From an uncultured Gammaproteobacteria bacterium (GTDB lineage Bacteria; Pseudomonadota; Gammaproteobacteria; Berkiellales; Berkiellaceae): 64,000 bases of DNA. The notes under the pieces are model-generated. The model saw nothing but the letters and a program-made list of their open reading frames with translations, was not told the DNA's origin and did no database searches. Below are positions 62,484 through 64,000 of this stretch, piece by piece. Positions within the stretch are counted from its first letter, which is position 1. Every line of letters begins with the position of its first letter. The position numbers and the translations under genes are program-made. Where the stretch lies: the NCBI GenBank assembly GCA_902826485.1, contig CADEEZ010000004.1, positions 1 to 64,000 on the forward strand, written 5' to 3'.

Positions 62484-63716
62484 CTAAGGATTGCCGGGCT
62501 TTGGGGTATTATCAGATGATTTTTTGGCTTGAACATCTGTTGGTTTAGGCGTGGAAAATTGAACCACTTCAGGTTGTCGATCCAAATTCTGACTCAACAA
62601 GACAGGTTTCGGTCTGCTTGCCTCTAAGGCTAACACATCATTCTGATTAACGTTCTCTTGCTTCTTCATTGTCTCTAATTTATCGAGCCATGCACTATTC
62701 AGTTTTCTTTGTTCAGCTTTCAAGGCTAAGCGTTTTTCTTCTTCCGTAAGCGCTTCAAGAAGCGTTGGAGAAGGTTTGGGCACAACAGCAGAGTCATTGT
62801 CATCTGTTAGCCTATGCCCACCCTGGGCTTTTTCTAACTCAAGTTCTTCGGCAAGCTTCTTTTGATCTTCCTGTGCGGCAAGATCGGCTCGCTCTTTATT
62901 ATGATCCTTCGGATTCCACGTTTCGTCATAGGATTTAAAGCCATTATTAATGGCCACAGCGCCCCCAATGAGCCCATAAGGCCAGAGATTGGTTACCACT
63001 GAGGCAATGGCTCCCCAATACAGTGCGGTGGCGCCATTCACTTTATACAAAGTAGCAAGAAAGGAAATTATAGTCGGTACCGCTAATGATAATACAAAAC
63101 GCATCGCAGTGGCTTTCTTCCCTTCTTCAGGGCCTAAATCCGCGATGGTGCTTATATGAAAAAACGATTTGCCTAACCAACTCGTTTTTATGTAATCCAA
63201 CTTCTCTTTAAGCTCAAGATTTTCAGGGTGGTCTTTGACTTGTTTCTCGAGTTCTCTCTCTTTTTGACTTACTAATTTCTTTTGTTCACTGATCACTTCT
63301 ACGGCATTAGAAATGAATAGGTAGATAAGGACAGTCCCTACAACATAAGGTAAAGCTGTTTGACTAAAGAGAGGGCCTACGACCCAAAGATTTTCTAAAG
63401 AAGCCAATAAACGGTAAGAGCTGTTTGTAATGAATTCAATCGCCCATTTAGCTATCGCATTATGGGGATTGGCCATTTCAAGGATATACTGACCTGAGTA
63501 ATAAAAGCCGGCAGGAATAATAGCCACTTCACAGACTGCTGAAATGCCCCAATGCAGTAAAATGCCTATCGAATTTAGGCATTTGCCAATCGTATTATAG
63601 GCTGCCTCAGTTCGTTCAGAAGCGGTCTGATAAAGTGCTATGCCACCAATAATCATTTGGGTCGTTTTATCACGCACTTGGGTCATCAAATCTGAAAAAT
63701 TGATATTAAAGGCCAT
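62484..63716 (-). CDS. Membrane protein of unknown function with charged C-terminal tail
   Basis: About 410 residues. Four to seven hydrophobic helices lie in residues 30-250, e.g. PYVVGTVLIYLFISNAVEVI and VLSLAVPTIISFLATLYKV, separated by a charged loop. From about residue 265 the protein is a Lys/Glu-rich helical region ending in a Pro/Ser-rich tail (STPKPTDVQAKKSSDNTPK). No family is recognised. AGAGGAT just upstream supports the ATG at 63716. A membrane-anchored scaffold or a secreted effector are both possible. Confidence 0.7.
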   Translation of the reverse strand: MAFNINFSDLMTQVRDKTTQMIIGGIALYQTASERTEAAYNTIGKCLNSIGILLHWGISAVCEVAIIPAGFYYSGQYILEMANPHNAIAKWAIEFITNSSYRLLASLENLWVVGPLFSQTALPYVVGTVLIYLFISNAVEVISEQKKLVSQKERELEKQVKDHPENLELKEKLDYIKTSWLGKSFFHISTIADLGPEEGKKATAMRFVLSLAVPTIISFLATLYKVNGATALYWGAIASVVTNLWPYGLIGGAVAINNGFKSYDETWNPKDHNKERADLAAQEDQKKLAEELELEKAQGGHRLTDDNDSAVVPKPSPTLLEALTEEEKRLALKAEQRKLNSAWLDKLETMKKQENVNQNDVLALEASRPKPVLLSQNLDRQPEVVQFSTPKPTDVQAKKSSDNTPKPGNP

Positions 63717-63846
63717 AGGGATCCTCTTCTTGGTGCATAACTCTATAAATGAGTTCACATTCTAAGTTATTTTTAAAAAATGGCAAGAGGAGGGAATAAA
63801 ACAGTGTTAGTTGATTTACTGATTTATGGCTTTAATTGCAAGATAA

Positions 63847-63922
63847 GGGACGGCACAGAGGCCGTCCCCTACGAAGACAGAATAATAAGTTTTAATGTAG
63901 GGGACGACCTCTGTGTCGTCCC
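63847..63922. repeat. Paired hairpins with compensatory stem changes
   Basis: GGGACGGC-ACAGAG-GCCGTCCC at 63847-63868 and GGGACGAC-CTCTGT-GTCGTCCC at 63901-63922 each fold as a hairpin. As whole units (63847-63872 and 63897-63922) they are inverted copies, 24 of 26 positions. The two differences fall on opposite sides of the same stem pair. Confidence 0.75.
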
Positions 63923-63945
63923 GATGAAATCAAACGGGAGGCTTC

Positions 63946-64000
63946 TTATTTCTTAGCTTTCAACTTTCTCAGATATTGCTCAGCCTGCTTAGCAGCTGAG
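63946..64000 (-). CDS. C-terminal end of a CDS cut by the window edge
   Basis: Reading from the right edge gives S-A-A-K-Q-A-E-Q-Y-L-R-K-L-K-A-K-K and a TAA stop at 63946-63948. The Lys-rich helical end looks like a real C-terminus, but only 17 codons are visible, so the identity cannot be given. Confidence 0.35.
   Translation of the reverse strand, partial: SAAKQAEQYLRKLKAKK

Noticed and set aside
1-64000. CRISPR arrays, prophage structural genes and complete insertion sequences
   Set aside because: No regularly spaced repeat series, capsid/tail proteins, transposase or integrase could be found.

Overview
The window is AT-rich, densely packed bacterial DNA, most likely from a gammaproteobacterium of the Legionellales (Legionella/Coxiella/Berkiella-like). 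This placement is an inference. It rests on a Legionella-type major outer membrane protein, a short IcmD/IcmC-like (Dot/Icm) membrane protein, a queuine-type Tgt with YhhQ, a dapA-bamC-purC operon with a very short BamC, and a large set of small-molecule-modifying enzymes. No CRISPR array, rRNA, complete insertion sequence or integrase was seen. Two tRNA genes are present: Ser-CGA and Lys-TTT.

Positions 1-40 kb look accessory. They hold ten GNAT acetyltransferases and six kinase-fold (APH/choline-kinase-like) phosphotransferases, mixed with an ABC-F protein cut by the left edge, an ABC exporter, MepB, a TipAS-type MerR regulator, Ogt, a beta-lactamase-fold hydrolase, a methyltransferase, LD-carboxypeptidase, a type III polyketide synthase and several transporters. 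Many genes overlap by 4 nt (ATGA), so they are translationally coupled. One minus-strand run (26302 to 21678) strings together two GNATs, an APH, a GNAT, a methyltransferase and a serine hydrolase. Inside this region are two clear regulated modules. One is a thiamine operon (MFS-thiE-thiL-thiD-tenA, 16266 to 11920) behind a TPP riboswitch at 16316-16412. The other is an AbiE-type toxin-antitoxin pair (17405-18809) bracketed by two almost identical 42-bp palindromes.

Positions 40-60 kb are mostly housekeeping: tRNA-Ser; an AlkP-fold protein with a GT2-GtrA glycosyltransferase; purC, bamC and dapA; a GcvR-like ACT protein; PhoH; BepA; the IcmD-like protein; a YheS-type ABC-F; a TrpR-like YerC; an amino acid permease; a hybrid histidine kinase; yhhQ-tgt (queuosine salvage); a HigBA toxin-antitoxin pair with a textbook operator-promoter; a PAP2 phosphatase and a nucleoside hydrolase. 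The 334-bp gap at 48584-48917 carries three consensus DnaA boxes.

Positions 60-64 kb hold the outer membrane protein with a strong terminator, a 209-bp MITE-like palindromic element, tRNA-Lys, a membrane protein of unknown function, and a pair of hairpins whose stems differ by compensating changes.

The most informative observations are: the MFS gene under the TPP riboswitch, a candidate importer of a thiamine precursor; the Tgt residues that point to queuine rather than preQ1, implying salvage from a eukaryotic host; the paired palindromes around AbiE; the stand-alone Dot/Icm-like protein; the DnaA-box cluster; and a hidden 51-codon gene coupled to both neighbours.
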